Assembly (NCBI GenBank): GCA_934636425.1
Contig: CAKUAV010000033.1
Coordinates: 1-21,475, forward strand
Direction: 5' to 3'
DNA from: an uncultured Clostridia bacterium
GTDB lineage: Bacteria; Bacillota; Clostridia; Christensenellales; Aristaeellaceae
Length of the DNA: 21,475 nt
Translations under genes and position numbers: made by a program
The notes under the pieces: generated by a model
The model's input: the letters and a program-made list of their open reading frames with translations, nothing else
The model's database searches: none
What the model was told of the DNA's origin: nothing
Part shown: in pieces, positions 1 to 7,254 of the stretch
How positions within the stretch are numbered: the stretch's first letter is position 1
How the letters are laid out: each line of letters opens with the position of its first letter

Positions 1-70
1 TGAACGGCATGAATTGCATTTCCTGGAATATGTCATCTTAAAGAAACTTAAATTTTTATTCAATAGGGTA

Positions 71-99
71 TTGACAATGGGGGGGGTATGGGTTATGAT
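71..99 (+). promoter_or_regulatory. Sigma-A-type promoter for the carbohydrate ABC operon
   Basis: A TTGACA -35 box (71-76) and a TATGAT -10 box (94-99) are separated by exactly 17 bases. This is a near-consensus vegetative promoter 55 bases upstream of the binding-protein start. The spacer contains an uninterrupted run of eight G residues (79-86), which is odd for a promoter spacer and could vary in length by slippage. Confidence 0.8.
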
Positions 100-128
100 A
101 ACTAAGAGGTTATCCGAATGGGGATAAC
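92..128 (+). promoter_or_regulatory. Nested inverted repeats, candidate operator
   Basis: Two related inverted repeats sit on and just after the -10 box. The first, GTTATGATAAC (92-102), overlaps the -10. The second has arms GTTATCC (109-115) and GGATAAC (122-128) separated by 6 bases, at about the expected transcription start. Both share GTTAT...ATAAC ends. The position suits a repressor of the downstream sugar transporter. The regulator is not in the window, so this is inference from symmetry and position. Confidence 0.5.
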
Positions 129-154
129 AAGTTAAGAGAGGAGTTGGAATCCAA

Positions 155-1549
155 ATGAAGAAACGTTTCCTGGCTCTGGCAATCGCCGTGATCATGGCGC
201 TGTGCGTCATGCCGCTCGCGTCGGCCGACGAGGCCGAGGTGACCATCCGCGTCGGCGGCTGGCCGGAGGAAGCCACCGATCCCGTCTCCTACGCCGCCTA
301 TGCCGGCTATCTGGAGAAGATGAACGAGCTTTATCCCAACATCACCGTCATTCAGGACAGCTATACGTTCGATCTGCAGACCTATCTGCCCCTGGCCGCC
401 AGCGGACAGCTGCCCACATTCTACGGCGTGCACTTTACCGAGTGCCAGAAGCTGATCGACAACGGCTATGCCGGCGACATCACCGACACCATGGCGCAGT
501 ACGGCTACGACAAGTTCCTCTCGCCCGACGCGCTCAAGCTGGTCGAGAAGGACGGCCGCTACTACGGTCTGCCGACCGCCTACTATGCCAACGGCATCGC
601 CTACAACGTGGCGCTGTTCGAGAAGGCCGGCCTGATCAACGAGGACGGCACCGCCAAGATCCCCGCCACCTGGGAAGAGCTGGCTGAGTTTGCCGCCAAG
701 ATCAAGGAAACCAGCGGCGTGCCCGGCTTCCAGTTCTACTCCAAGGACAACATGGGCGGCTGGATGTTCACCAATCTGGCGTGGTGCTTCGGCGCGGCCA
801 ATTTGGAAGTTATGGCTGAGGACGGCACCTACACCGCCGCGGTCAATTCCGAGGGCGCTGTTGCCGCCATGCAGTATCTGAAGGATCTGCGCTGGAAGTA
901 CAACGTTCTGCCCGACACGCTGATCGCCAGCCGTACCGAGGGCATGCAGTGGATGAGCGTCGATCAGCTGGGCATGATGATCACCCCGCCCGACGTGTTC
1001 GGCAATATGTGCCGCACCTACGGCATCGCCGCGACCAATCTGGGCGAGTTCTCCATTCCCTCCGGCCCCAACGGCAGCCATGCCGTGCTGACCGGCGGTT
1101 CCGCCAATATGTTCAACCCCGACGCGACGCCCGAAGAGGTTGACGCTGCGTTCAAGTGGCTGGCTGTGACCGGCTACACGCCCGAGTGCACCGACGATGT
1201 GAAGACCGCCATGGAAGAGAACGTCAAGGCGAAGCTGGCCGACGGCAACGTCGTTTCCAACCTGAACATGTCCGTGTGGGTGGGCGGCGACAAGCGCGAG
1301 GCCGAAGTCGCCATCAACGAGAAGTATCAGAACATCGATCCCACCAAGATGACCGACTACATGGCGAACGGCTCGAAGGATCTGCATCCCGAGGAGCCCG
1401 TCGAGGTTCAGGCGCTCTACGCCATGCTGGACAGCGTCATTCAGGAAGTGTTCACCAACGAGAACGCCGATGTGCAGGCTCTGCTGGACAGCGTTAACGC
1501 CGACTTCCAGTCCCAGTACCTCGATCCCTACAACGACACGCTGAAGTAA
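155..1549 (+). CDS. ABC transporter extracellular solute-binding protein, family 1 (carbohydrate)
   Basis: This is a 464-residue periplasmic-binding-protein fold of the bacterial family 1 (sugar) class. Residues 1-24 form a signal peptide: MKKR, a hydrophobic core, then ASA followed by DEAE, which suits signal peptidase I cleavage after Ala24. The mature protein shows the family pattern: an early WPEEATDP segment, a DGRYYGLPTAYYANGIAYN hinge-like stretch near residues 130-149, and an ATWEELAEFAAKIKE helix. The ATG at 155 is preceded by AGAGAGGAG (135-143), which supports this start. Two permease genes follow, as in most sugar importers, but no ATPase is adjacent, so a shared MsmX/UgpC-type ATPase elsewhere is likely. 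There is no lipobox cysteine, which is unusual for a Gram-positive binding protein. The substrate is not predictable; sugars or oligosaccharides are most likely. Confidence 0.9.
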   Translation: MKKRFLALAIAVIMALCVMPLASADEAEVTIRVGGWPEEATDPVSYAAYAGYLEKMNELYPNITVIQDSYTFDLQTYLPLAASGQLPTFYGVHFTECQKLIDNGYAGDITDTMAQYGYDKFLSPDALKLVEKDGRYYGLPTAYYANGIAYNVALFEKAGLINEDGTAKIPATWEELAEFAAKIKETSGVPGFQFYSKDNMGGWMFTNLAWCFGAANLEVMAEDGTYTAAVNSEGAVAAMQYLKDLRWKYNVLPDTLIASRTEGMQWMSVDQLGMMITPPDVFGNMCRTYGIAATNLGEFSIPSGPNGSHAVLTGGSANMFNPDATPEEVDAAFKWLAVTGYTPECTDDVKTAMEENVKAKLADGNVVSNLNMSVWVGGDKREAEVAINEKYQNIDPTKMTDYMANGSKDLHPEEPVEVQALYAMLDSVIQEVFTNENADVQALLDSVNADFQSQYLDPYNDTLK

Positions 1550-1612
1550 GCGCCAAAGAGCGGCATGACGGCGTTTGCCGCCAGGCTCTGCTCTGACGCC
1601 GCACAACACCGG

Positions 1613-1664
1613 CAGGGACGCGCGGCCAGGTCATTCTCAGGATGGCTCAGGCTGCGCGTCCCTG
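1613..1664 (+). terminator. Intercistronic stem-loop between binding protein and permease
   Basis: Perfect 11-base arms, CAGGGACGCGC (1613-1623) and GCGCGTCCCTG (1654-1664), enclose about 30 bases that can form a smaller inner stem (GCCA/TGGC). Only TTTCAT follows, so it is at best a leaky terminator. Hairpins at this position in sugar operons commonly stabilise the binding-protein mRNA and lower permease expression; that role is inferred here. Confidence 0.55.
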
Positions 1665-1686
1665 TTTCATAAAGGAAGGGAATGAA

Positions 1687-2616
1687 ATGGCTCAGACAGG
1701 AGCAAAATCTCTGAAGGCCGCCGGGAAACGCGGCTCTTCGCTCAAATACATCATTCGCCGTGACTGGATGGCGTGGTGTCTGATGATCCCCACGCTCGCG
1801 CTGTTCGTATTCTTTGCGTGGATGCCCCTGATAGAGGGTCTGGTGCTCTCGTTCTTCCGCACGAAGGGCTATGATATTGTCAAGTTCATAGGCTTTGCAA
1901 ACTATCGCGAGGTCATCGCCGACCGCGCGTTTGTGGCCGCGTTTGTCAACTGCTTCAAATATCTGGGCTGGTCGCTGATATTGGGCTTCTGCCTGCCGAT
2001 TATCGTGGCAATCATGATCAACGAGGTCGTTCATGGCGGCAGCGTCATGCGCGTATCGATCTATTTCCCCAGCATGGTGCCCGGCGTTGCCGTGGCGCTG
2101 ATGTGGACGTTCCTGCTCGACCCGGGCGCGGGCGGGCTGGTCAATTCGTTTTTGAAGAGCGTCGGGCTGCCCATGTCCCAGATGCTCCAGGACCCCAAGC
2201 TGACCATACCGCTGATCGTCATGACGATGACCTGGAAGGGCTTCGGCGGCACGGCGATCATGTATCTGGCCAGCCTGCAGGGCGTCAATCAGGAATTGTA
2301 CGAGGCGGCGATCATGGACGGCGCGGGCATATTCAAGCGCATATTCCATATCACGCTGCCCTCGATTTATCCCATCATATCGCTTATGTTTATCATGCAG
2401 ATCATCGGCGTGTTCCAGGTCATGTATGAGCCGATGATGATGACCAGCGGCGGGCCGAACAACGCGTCCATGTCGCTGCTGCTGCTGGGCTATCAGTACG
2501 GCTTCACCTACATGAAGGCGGGCCATTCCATGGCCGTGAGCAGCATTACGTTCATCATCATACTGGCGCTGGTCATGGTCTATTTCCGCGTGCAGAAGCA
2601 TCTCGAGAAAGCGTAA
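1687..2616 (+). CDS. Carbohydrate ABC transporter permease, MalF/UgpA/LplB-like
   Basis: This is a 309-residue inner-membrane permease of the binding-protein-dependent transport family, with about six transmembrane segments. The first is near residues 27-50 (WMAWCLMIPTLALFVFFAW). The cytoplasmic coupling loop (EAA motif) reads YEAAIMDGAGIFKRIFHI at about residues 205-222 and contacts the ATPase. The late SGGPNNAS segment is also typical of this family. I chose the ATG at 1687 because AAAGGAAGGGAAT lies just upstream; an in-frame ATG at 1642 would add 15 residues but falls inside the intercistronic hairpin. It forms a heterodimer with the next gene. An ATP-binding subunit is missing from the locus. 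The likely cargo is a sugar or short oligosaccharide, defined by the upstream binding protein. Confidence 0.9.
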   Translation: MAQTGAKSLKAAGKRGSSLKYIIRRDWMAWCLMIPTLALFVFFAWMPLIEGLVLSFFRTKGYDIVKFIGFANYREVIADRAFVAAFVNCFKYLGWSLILGFCLPIIVAIMINEVVHGGSVMRVSIYFPSMVPGVAVALMWTFLLDPGAGGLVNSFLKSVGLPMSQMLQDPKLTIPLIVMTMTWKGFGGTAIMYLASLQGVNQELYEAAIMDGAGIFKRIFHITLPSIYPIISLMFIMQIIGVFQVMYEPMMMTSGGPNNASMSLLLLGYQYGFTYMKAGHSMAVSSITFIIILALVMVYFRVQKHLEKA

Positions 2617-2628
2617 GGAGGCGTCGTC

Positions 2629-3501
2629 ATGTCAAAACTTTCCAATAAAAACAGCGGCGCGATCGTCTTTACCGATCTCAAGCGCCCCTCGGTCAAAATC
2701 GGCTATGCGCTGATCATCATAATTATGGTGCTCTGCTCGGTCATATGCGTGTTCCCGCCGCTGTGGGTCATGGTTTCCAGCCTGAAGGACATAAAGGAGT
2801 TTTTGAGCATTCCGCCGACGATCATTCCGCATTCCTTCCATCCCGAAAAGCTGGTTGAGACGTGGAACATGATGAACTTTACATCATCCTATCTCAACAC
2901 GCTCTGGGTGGCGATCGGCTCGGTCGTCTGCGCCATTGTGTTCAACGGGCTGATGGGCTATGTGCTCTCCAGACTCAAGCCGGCCGGCACGGTGCTGGTG
3001 TTCTCGCTGATGCTCTGGACGATGATGCTGCCCAACACGGTCGGCCTTGTGCCGCTCTACAAGCACATCATCAACGTGAAGATGCTCAACTCGTTCATAC
3101 CGCTCTGGCTGATGCGCGGCGCGAGCGCCTATTACGTCATCGTGTTTAAGAGCTTCTTCGACAGCATTTCCAAGGAGTACATCGAGGCGGCGCGCATTGA
3201 CGGCTGCACCGATCTGATGATATTCTTCCGCATCGTCGTGCCGCTGAGCAAGCCGGTCATAATGGTCATCACGCTCTTCACGCTCAACGGCGTGTGGTCT
3301 GATTTCCTCTGGCCGTATCTCACGCTCACCGACAAGAAGCTGTTTACCGTCATGGTCAAGCTCTACCGCATGGGCACGAACTACAGCATCGACAAGAAGA
3401 TGATCGCCATGACATTTGCGATCATTCCGCCGATTATACTCTTTGCGATATTCCAGAAGCACATCATGACCGGCTTTTCGCTGGGCGGCATCAAGGGCTG
3501 A
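2629..3501 (+). CDS. Carbohydrate ABC transporter permease, MalG/UgpE/YtcP-like
   Basis: This 290-residue membrane protein is the second permease half of the sugar importer. It starts 12 bases after the previous stop with an AAGGAGG site (2615-2621), so it is cotranscribed and probably coupled. The first transmembrane helix (IIIIMVLCSVICVFPPLWVMV) is near residues 28-50. The EAA coupling loop YIEAARIDGCTDLMIFFRIV lies at about residues 184-203, followed by the usual PLSKPVIM. The protein ends with MTGFSLGGIKG, the common C-terminus of this family (GLTxGAVKG-like). It pairs with the upstream permease; the ATPase must come from elsewhere. A hairpin 26 bases downstream probably ends the transcript. 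Confidence 0.92.
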   Translation: MSKLSNKNSGAIVFTDLKRPSVKIGYALIIIIMVLCSVICVFPPLWVMVSSLKDIKEFLSIPPTIIPHSFHPEKLVETWNMMNFTSSYLNTLWVAIGSVVCAIVFNGLMGYVLSRLKPAGTVLVFSLMLWTMMLPNTVGLVPLYKHIINVKMLNSFIPLWLMRGASAYYVIVFKSFFDSISKEYIEAARIDGCTDLMIFFRIVVPLSKPVIMVITLFTLNGVWSDFLWPYLTLTDKKLFTVMVKLYRMGTNYSIDKKMIAMTFAIIPPIILFAIFQKHIMTGFSLGGIKG

Positions 3502-3526
3502 TCCGCGGGACGGTCGGACAAAAAGA

Positions 3527-3555
3527 GATCCGGAGGGCATTGCGCTCTCCGGATC
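3527..3555 (+). terminator. Hairpin after the sugar permease operon
   Basis: The arms GATCCGGAG (3527-3535) and CTCCGGATC (3547-3555) pair perfectly. The stem extends inward through a G-T pair and two G-C pairs to a 5-base ATTGC loop. There is no T-run on the plus strand; the A5 tract at 3520-3524 would give a U-run on the minus strand instead. It is nearly identical to the hairpin at 3824-3860. Confidence 0.55.
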
Positions 3556-3823
3556 AGTCTGTCAAAAAAACGATTAGCCGACGCGTGAAAGCAGCGCCGT
3601 GCGGTTCACAGCCAAAGCGATGCGGCGAAAGGTTTAGGGCGCTGCCTCAAATCTTTCGTCAGGCGGCGTTGACGGCTGCTGCTCTGCTTTTTTTTGAAAA
3701 GCTGCTGGCTGAGGATACAGGCGCCCCCGCCGGCAGCTTTGCCGCCCTCTCCGGTTTTGCGCAAAAATCACTCTGCACCCGCAGCGGGGCATGATCGGAA
3801 ATTCGAGAGAGGTTTCAGACAGT
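3556..3823 (+). repeat. Non-coding spacer with a diverged copy (copy A) of a dispersed intergenic repeat
   Basis: No convincing gene lies in this stretch between the sugar operon and guaB. Its right half (about 3683-3823) aligns by eye with copies B and C elsewhere in the window. It shares a TTTTTGA...GCTG start, a CCTCTCCGGTTTTGCGC block, CAAAAATC, an ACCCGC block, a GGGCATGAT block, TTCGAGAG and a final AGACAGTC. It lacks the internal GGAAA(A)TGAGATTTTCC palindrome, so it looks like a shortened or decayed copy. The left half has no recognised content. Confidence 0.5.
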
Positions 3824-3860
3824 CAAAGATCCGGAGGGCATTGCGCTTTCCGGATCTTTG
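3824..3860 (-). terminator. guaB: guaB terminator hairpin
   Basis: Perfect 12-base arms CAAAGATCCGGA (3824-3835) and TCCGGATCTTTG (3849-3860) extend by two G-T and two G-C pairs to an ATTGC loop. It begins 10 bases after the guaB stop codon on the minus strand. Only a short U stretch follows, so efficiency is uncertain. The hairpin is symmetrical and could act in both directions. Confidence 0.65.
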
Positions 3861-3870
3861 TATATGTGAT

Positions 3871-5322
3871 TTAGCGCGTGGTGTAGTTGGGGGCTTCCTT
3901 GGTGATGGTGATGTCGTGCGGATGGCTCTCGAGCAGGCCGGCGTTTGTGATGCGGATGAACTCGGCCTTCTCGTGCAGCTCGGAGATGGTGTGCGCGCCG
4001 CAGTAGCCCATGCCGGATCTGAGGCCGCCCATCAGCTGGAACACGGTGTCGGACAGCGTTCCCTTGTAGGGCACGCGGCCTTCAACGCCCTCGGGCACCA
4101 GCTTCTTCGCGCCCTCCTGGAAATAGCGATCCTTGCTGCCCTTCTCCATGGCGGCGAGGGAGCCCATGCCGCGATAGACCTTGAAGGAACGGCCCTGATA
4201 GATTTCGATTTCTCCGGGGCTTTCCTCCACGCCGGCCAGCAGGCTGCCGACCATGACCGCGGACGCGCCCGCGCCGATGGCCTTGGTCAGATCGCCGGAA
4301 TACTTGATGCCGCCGTCGGCGATGATGGCGCGGCCATACTTTTCAGCGGCCTCGGCGCAGTCGCATATGGCGGTGAACTGGGGCACGCCGATGCCGGAGA
4401 CCACGCGCGTGGTGCAGATGGAGCCGGGGCCTATGCCGACCTTGACCACGTCCGCGCCCGCCTCGAACAGATCGGCGGTGGCGGCGGCGGTGGCGACGTT
4501 GCCCGCGATGATGGGCAGATCCGGGAAGGCGTTCTTGACCATGCGCACGCTGTCGATCACGCCGGCGGAATGGCCGTGGGCGGTGTCCAGCGTGATGACG
4601 TCGACCTTGGCGTCCACCAGCGCGCCGACGCGATCGAGCGTGTCCTTGGTTACGCCGACGGCCGCGCCGCACAGCAGACGGCCGTTTTTGTCCTTGGCGG
4701 CGCAGGGATACTTGATGGTCTTTTCGATGTCCTTGATGGTGATCAGCCCGCGCAGCATATAGTTTTCGTCGACCAGCGGGAGCTTTTCAATGCGGTGTTT
4801 GGCCAGTATGGACTTGGCCTCCTCCAGCGTGGTGCCCACGGGCGCGGTGACCAGATTTTCGCTGGTCATGACGTTGGAGATGGGCTGATTGAAATCGGTG
4901 ATGAAGCGCAGATCGCGGTTGGTGAGTATGCCAACCAGGCGGCCGGTGCGGGTGATCGGCACGCCGGAGATGCGATAGCGAGCCATCAGCGCGAGCGCGT
5001 CGGACACGAGGTTTTCAGGCGAAAGGAAGAAAGGGTCGGTGATGACGCCGTTCTCGCTGCGCTTGACCTGATCGACCTGCGCGGCCTGCTCTTCGATGGT
5101 CATGTTCTTGTGGATGATGCCCAGACCGCCCTCGCGGGCCAGCGCGATGGCCATGCGCGAATCGGTGACGGTGTCCATGGCGGCGCTCATCAGCGGAATA
5201 TTGAGATGAATATCGGGCGTGAGCGCGGTTTCGAGCTTCACGTTGCGCGGAATCACGTCGCTCTTTTGAGGAACCAGCAGCACGTCGTCAAATGTCAGTC
5301 CCTCGCGGATCTTACCCATCAT
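3871..5322 (-). CDS. guaB: Inosine-5'-monophosphate dehydrogenase
   Basis: This 483-residue enzyme oxidises IMP to XMP with NAD+, the committed step of GMP synthesis in the cytoplasm. The N-terminal TFDDVLLVPQKSDV is the family hallmark. Two CBS domains occupy about residues 95-205 (MARYRISGVPI..., LAKHRIEKLPLVDE...). The catalytic loop GIGPGSICTTRVVSG holds the nucleophilic Cys303, and the mobile flap carries EGVEGRVPYKG with the Arg-Tyr pair. GMGYCGA and the C-terminal EAPNY are also typical. Length matches the bacterial norm (about 485). The start at 5322 follows AGAAGGGGGAT; the ATG at 5319 is equally possible. It is a single-gene unit with its own strong promoter and terminator. There are no oddities in the protein. 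Confidence 0.98.
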   Translation of the reverse strand: MMGKIREGLTFDDVLLVPQKSDVIPRNVKLETALTPDIHLNIPLMSAAMDTVTDSRMAIALAREGGLGIIHKNMTIEEQAAQVDQVKRSENGVITDPFFLSPENLVSDALALMARYRISGVPITRTGRLVGILTNRDLRFITDFNQPISNVMTSENLVTAPVGTTLEEAKSILAKHRIEKLPLVDENYMLRGLITIKDIEKTIKYPCAAKDKNGRLLCGAAVGVTKDTLDRVGALVDAKVDVITLDTAHGHSAGVIDSVRMVKNAFPDLPIIAGNVATAAATADLFEAGADVVKVGIGPGSICTTRVVSGIGVPQFTAICDCAEAAEKYGRAIIADGGIKYSGDLTKAIGAGASAVMVGSLLAGVEESPGEIEIYQGRSFKVYRGMGSLAAMEKGSKDRYFQEGAKKLVPEGVEGRVPYKGTLSDTVFQLMGGLRSGMGYCGAHTISELHEKAEFIRITNAGLLESHPHDITITKEAPNYTTR

Positions 5323-5365
5323 GAATCATATCCCCCTTCTAATATATCCATGTCGGCTGTGTATA

Positions 5366-5382
5366 GATGCTATTATAGCATC
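5366..5382. promoter_or_regulatory. 17-bp palindrome over the guaB -10, candidate operator
   Basis: GATGCTATTATAGCATC is a perfect palindrome with 8-base arms around a central T and fully contains the guaB -10 box. A protein bound here would block guaB transcription. No regulator is identified, and it is not an obvious PurR box. Confidence 0.5.
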
Positions 5383-5399
5383 TTCCATCGGCAAGTCAA
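5372..5399 (-). promoter_or_regulatory. guaB: guaB promoter (extended -10)
   Basis: Read on the minus strand, TTGACT (5399-5394) and a perfect TATAAT (5377-5372) are separated by 16 bases. TGC directly before the -10 gives an extended -10 element. It lies about 50 bases upstream of the guaB start codon. Confidence 0.8.
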
Positions 5400-5542
5400 C
5401 AAAATTCGGGCGAGGGAATCGTAAATATTGCGCGTAAACCGTCATGCGCTTCAGACAGACGGGGCGGACGTATGCAAAAATGCGCGCGCGGCGGCATATC
5501 TATCGAAGCGATGGGGGCGTTCGCCCCGGGAGGAGGATCATC

Positions 5543-7063
5543 ATGTCGTTTGAGTGCGTCAAAAAGAACATTGAGGTGGAGAGGCTGGTGGGGAGCGCCG
5601 TGTTCCAGCTGCCCGTTCAGGCGGAGGCGCCCGTGCCGGGCGCGGGGCGGGAATCGGTCGAGGTGGCCATGGAGGACGCCTTCGCCGCCGTCAAGGAGGT
5701 CGAGGCGCAGTCCGGCCGCGTGCTGGTGAGCGGTCTGGTGCAGTGTCAGGCCGCCTATCGGCTGGGCGAGGAGAACAGTCTGCGCGCGCTGACGGCCAGA
5801 GCGTCGTTCGAGCAGTCGGTTGACATCGAGGGCGTGGAGCCGGGCATGGCCGTGCGGGCGCGCGCGGCCACCGATCATGTCGAGGCGGCCTATGACAACG
5901 GCCATATGGTGTTCCGCGTCGCCGTGACGGTCAGCGTGCGGGTGCGCAGCCTGACGCAGGTGGAGGCCGTGACCGGCTTTGAGGGCGATGCGCCGGTTGA
6001 AGTGAAGCTCCAGCGCATAGAGACGGGCAAAACCAGCGCCGAAAACAGCGAGCCGGTCACGCTGAGCGACAGCGTGTCGCTCCCCACGGCGCTGCACGCG
6101 CGCGTTGTGCTCATGCAGTGGGCTTCGCCGCGCGTGGAGAGCGTCGAGCGCGATCTGGGCGGCGTGCGGCTGAGCGGAGGCGTTCAGATCGAATCGCTGG
6201 TGGCCAGCAGCGTATCCGGCCGTCCCGTGGCGCTGGTGCGCTACCGCCTGCCGTTTGAGGCGCTGATCGGCATGCCCGACTGGATCGAGGGCGAGGCGGA
6301 GGCGCTGGCCGATGTGAGCGCGCTCTCGGTCGAGGTGGAGGAGGGCGCGCAGGACGGCGAGGCCGCGCTCAAAATGCAGTGCGAGCTGCTGCTCAGCGTG
6401 CGCATGAACGCGGGAACGGCGCTGGATGTGGTTTCGGACGCGTACATCGCCGGCGACGGCGCGCTTTCGCTCGCGCGGGAAGGGCTGTCGCTGTGCGGCG
6501 CGGCGGAGGCTGTGCAGGCGAGCGTTCCCTTCCGCGGCACGCTGCTGCTGGACGAAAACGCACCCGGCGCGGGAACGGCGCTGGCCGCGCGCGTGCGCCC
6601 CGTTGTGAGCGAAATCGTCGACGAGGAGGACGGCGCGCATATGCGGGGACTCCTGGAGGCCACGGTGCTCTATATGCCCTCGGGCAGCGAGCGGCTGCAG
6701 GGCGCGCGGGGAGAACTGCCCTTCGACATAAAGCTCGGCCGGCGGCTGGGCGACGATGCGGACGTGCGCATCGACGCGTCCGACGCGGAAGCCGCCGCGC
6801 TGATGAGCGACCGCATGGAGCTCAAATGCACGCTCACGGCGAGCGGCGCGGCATGGCGCGGCGAGGAGGCCGTGCTGACCACCGGCGCGCAGCTGGAGGA
6901 GGGCGCGCCCAGGAAGCGGGGCGTGGGGCTTTACTGGCCGGAGAAGGGAGAGGGGCTGTGGGAGATCGGCAAAAGATACCGCGTGGCGCAGGAGACGCTC
7001 AGGGCGCTCAATCCGTCTTTCGAGGACGGCAAAGCGCCGCGCGCTGTGCTCGTGCGCGTATAA
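5543..7063 (+). CDS. DUF3794 (SPOCS) domain protein with C-terminal LysM-like domain
   Basis: This is a 506-residue acidic protein. The start MSFECVKKNIEVERLVG matches the usual opening of clostridial DUF3794/SPOCS proteins (MSFELVK.NIE...). Several repeats of the SPOCS fold follow, visible as recurring VSGLVQCQAAYRL, MVFRVAVTVSVRVRS and ARPVVSEIVDE-like strands. Residues of about 462-506 (LYWPEKGEGLWEIGKRYRVAQETLRALNP) form a LysM-like module for glycan binding. No signal peptide or membrane segment is visible. The family is associated with spore coat or sporulation in Clostridia; a role here is inferred from the family only. I chose the ATG at 5543 because GGGAGGAGGATC lies just upstream; an in-frame ATG at 5444 would add 33 Arg-rich residues with no matching site. 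It is divergent from guaB with a 220-base gap. Confidence 0.85.
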   Translation: MSFECVKKNIEVERLVGSAVFQLPVQAEAPVPGAGRESVEVAMEDAFAAVKEVEAQSGRVLVSGLVQCQAAYRLGEENSLRALTARASFEQSVDIEGVEPGMAVRARAATDHVEAAYDNGHMVFRVAVTVSVRVRSLTQVEAVTGFEGDAPVEVKLQRIETGKTSAENSEPVTLSDSVSLPTALHARVVLMQWASPRVESVERDLGGVRLSGGVQIESLVASSVSGRPVALVRYRLPFEALIGMPDWIEGEAEALADVSALSVEVEEGAQDGEAALKMQCELLLSVRMNAGTALDVVSDAYIAGDGALSLAREGLSLCGAAEAVQASVPFRGTLLLDENAPGAGTALAARVRPVVSEIVDEEDGAHMRGLLEATVLYMPSGSERLQGARGELPFDIKLGRRLGDDADVRIDASDAEAAALMSDRMELKCTLTASGAAWRGEEAVLTTGAQLEEGAPRKRGVGLYWPEKGEGLWEIGKRYRVAQETLRALNPSFEDGKAPRAVLVRV

Positions 7064-7172
7064 GTACACCGGATTGTTCGGGAAAAATGAATAATACGCC
7101 TGTTCTTTGTTGGAAAACGGCGCAAATATCTCGAAATTTGCCGTCGAAAATGAATTTTTTACATACTTGATA

Positions 7173-7201
7173 TTGCAAAGGAGGGCATTGTGTGGTATCT
7201 T
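7173..7201 (+). promoter_or_regulatory. Promoter for the oligopeptide-binding protein gene
   Basis: TTGCAA (7173-7178) and TATCTT (7196-7201) are 17 bases apart, with TGG just before the -10 (extended -10). The 5' leader then contains a short hairpin CACCGA...TCGGTG (about 7213-7230) ahead of a strong AAAAGGAGGT ribosome site (7239-7248). The boxes are moderate matches. Confidence 0.5.
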
Positions 7202-7254
7202 AATTCACAAACACCGAGTATAAAATCGGTGGTCTGAAAAAGGAGGTTACACCT

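Noticed and set aside
3540..3794. An 84-residue open frame in the spacer between the sugar operon and guaB.
   Set aside because: It begins inside a hairpin, has no ribosome site and runs through repeat copy A; composition is not protein-like.
5423..5450. Possible sporulation sigma-E promoter (AAATATT, 13 bases, CATGCGCT) upstream of the DUF3794 gene.
   Set aside because: The -10 matches the CATACAAT consensus at only about five of eight positions; too weak to list despite the sporulation family of the gene.
7213..7230. Riboswitch in the oppA leader.
   Set aside because: Only a 6-base-pair hairpin is visible and the leader is about 50 bases, too short for a known aptamer class.
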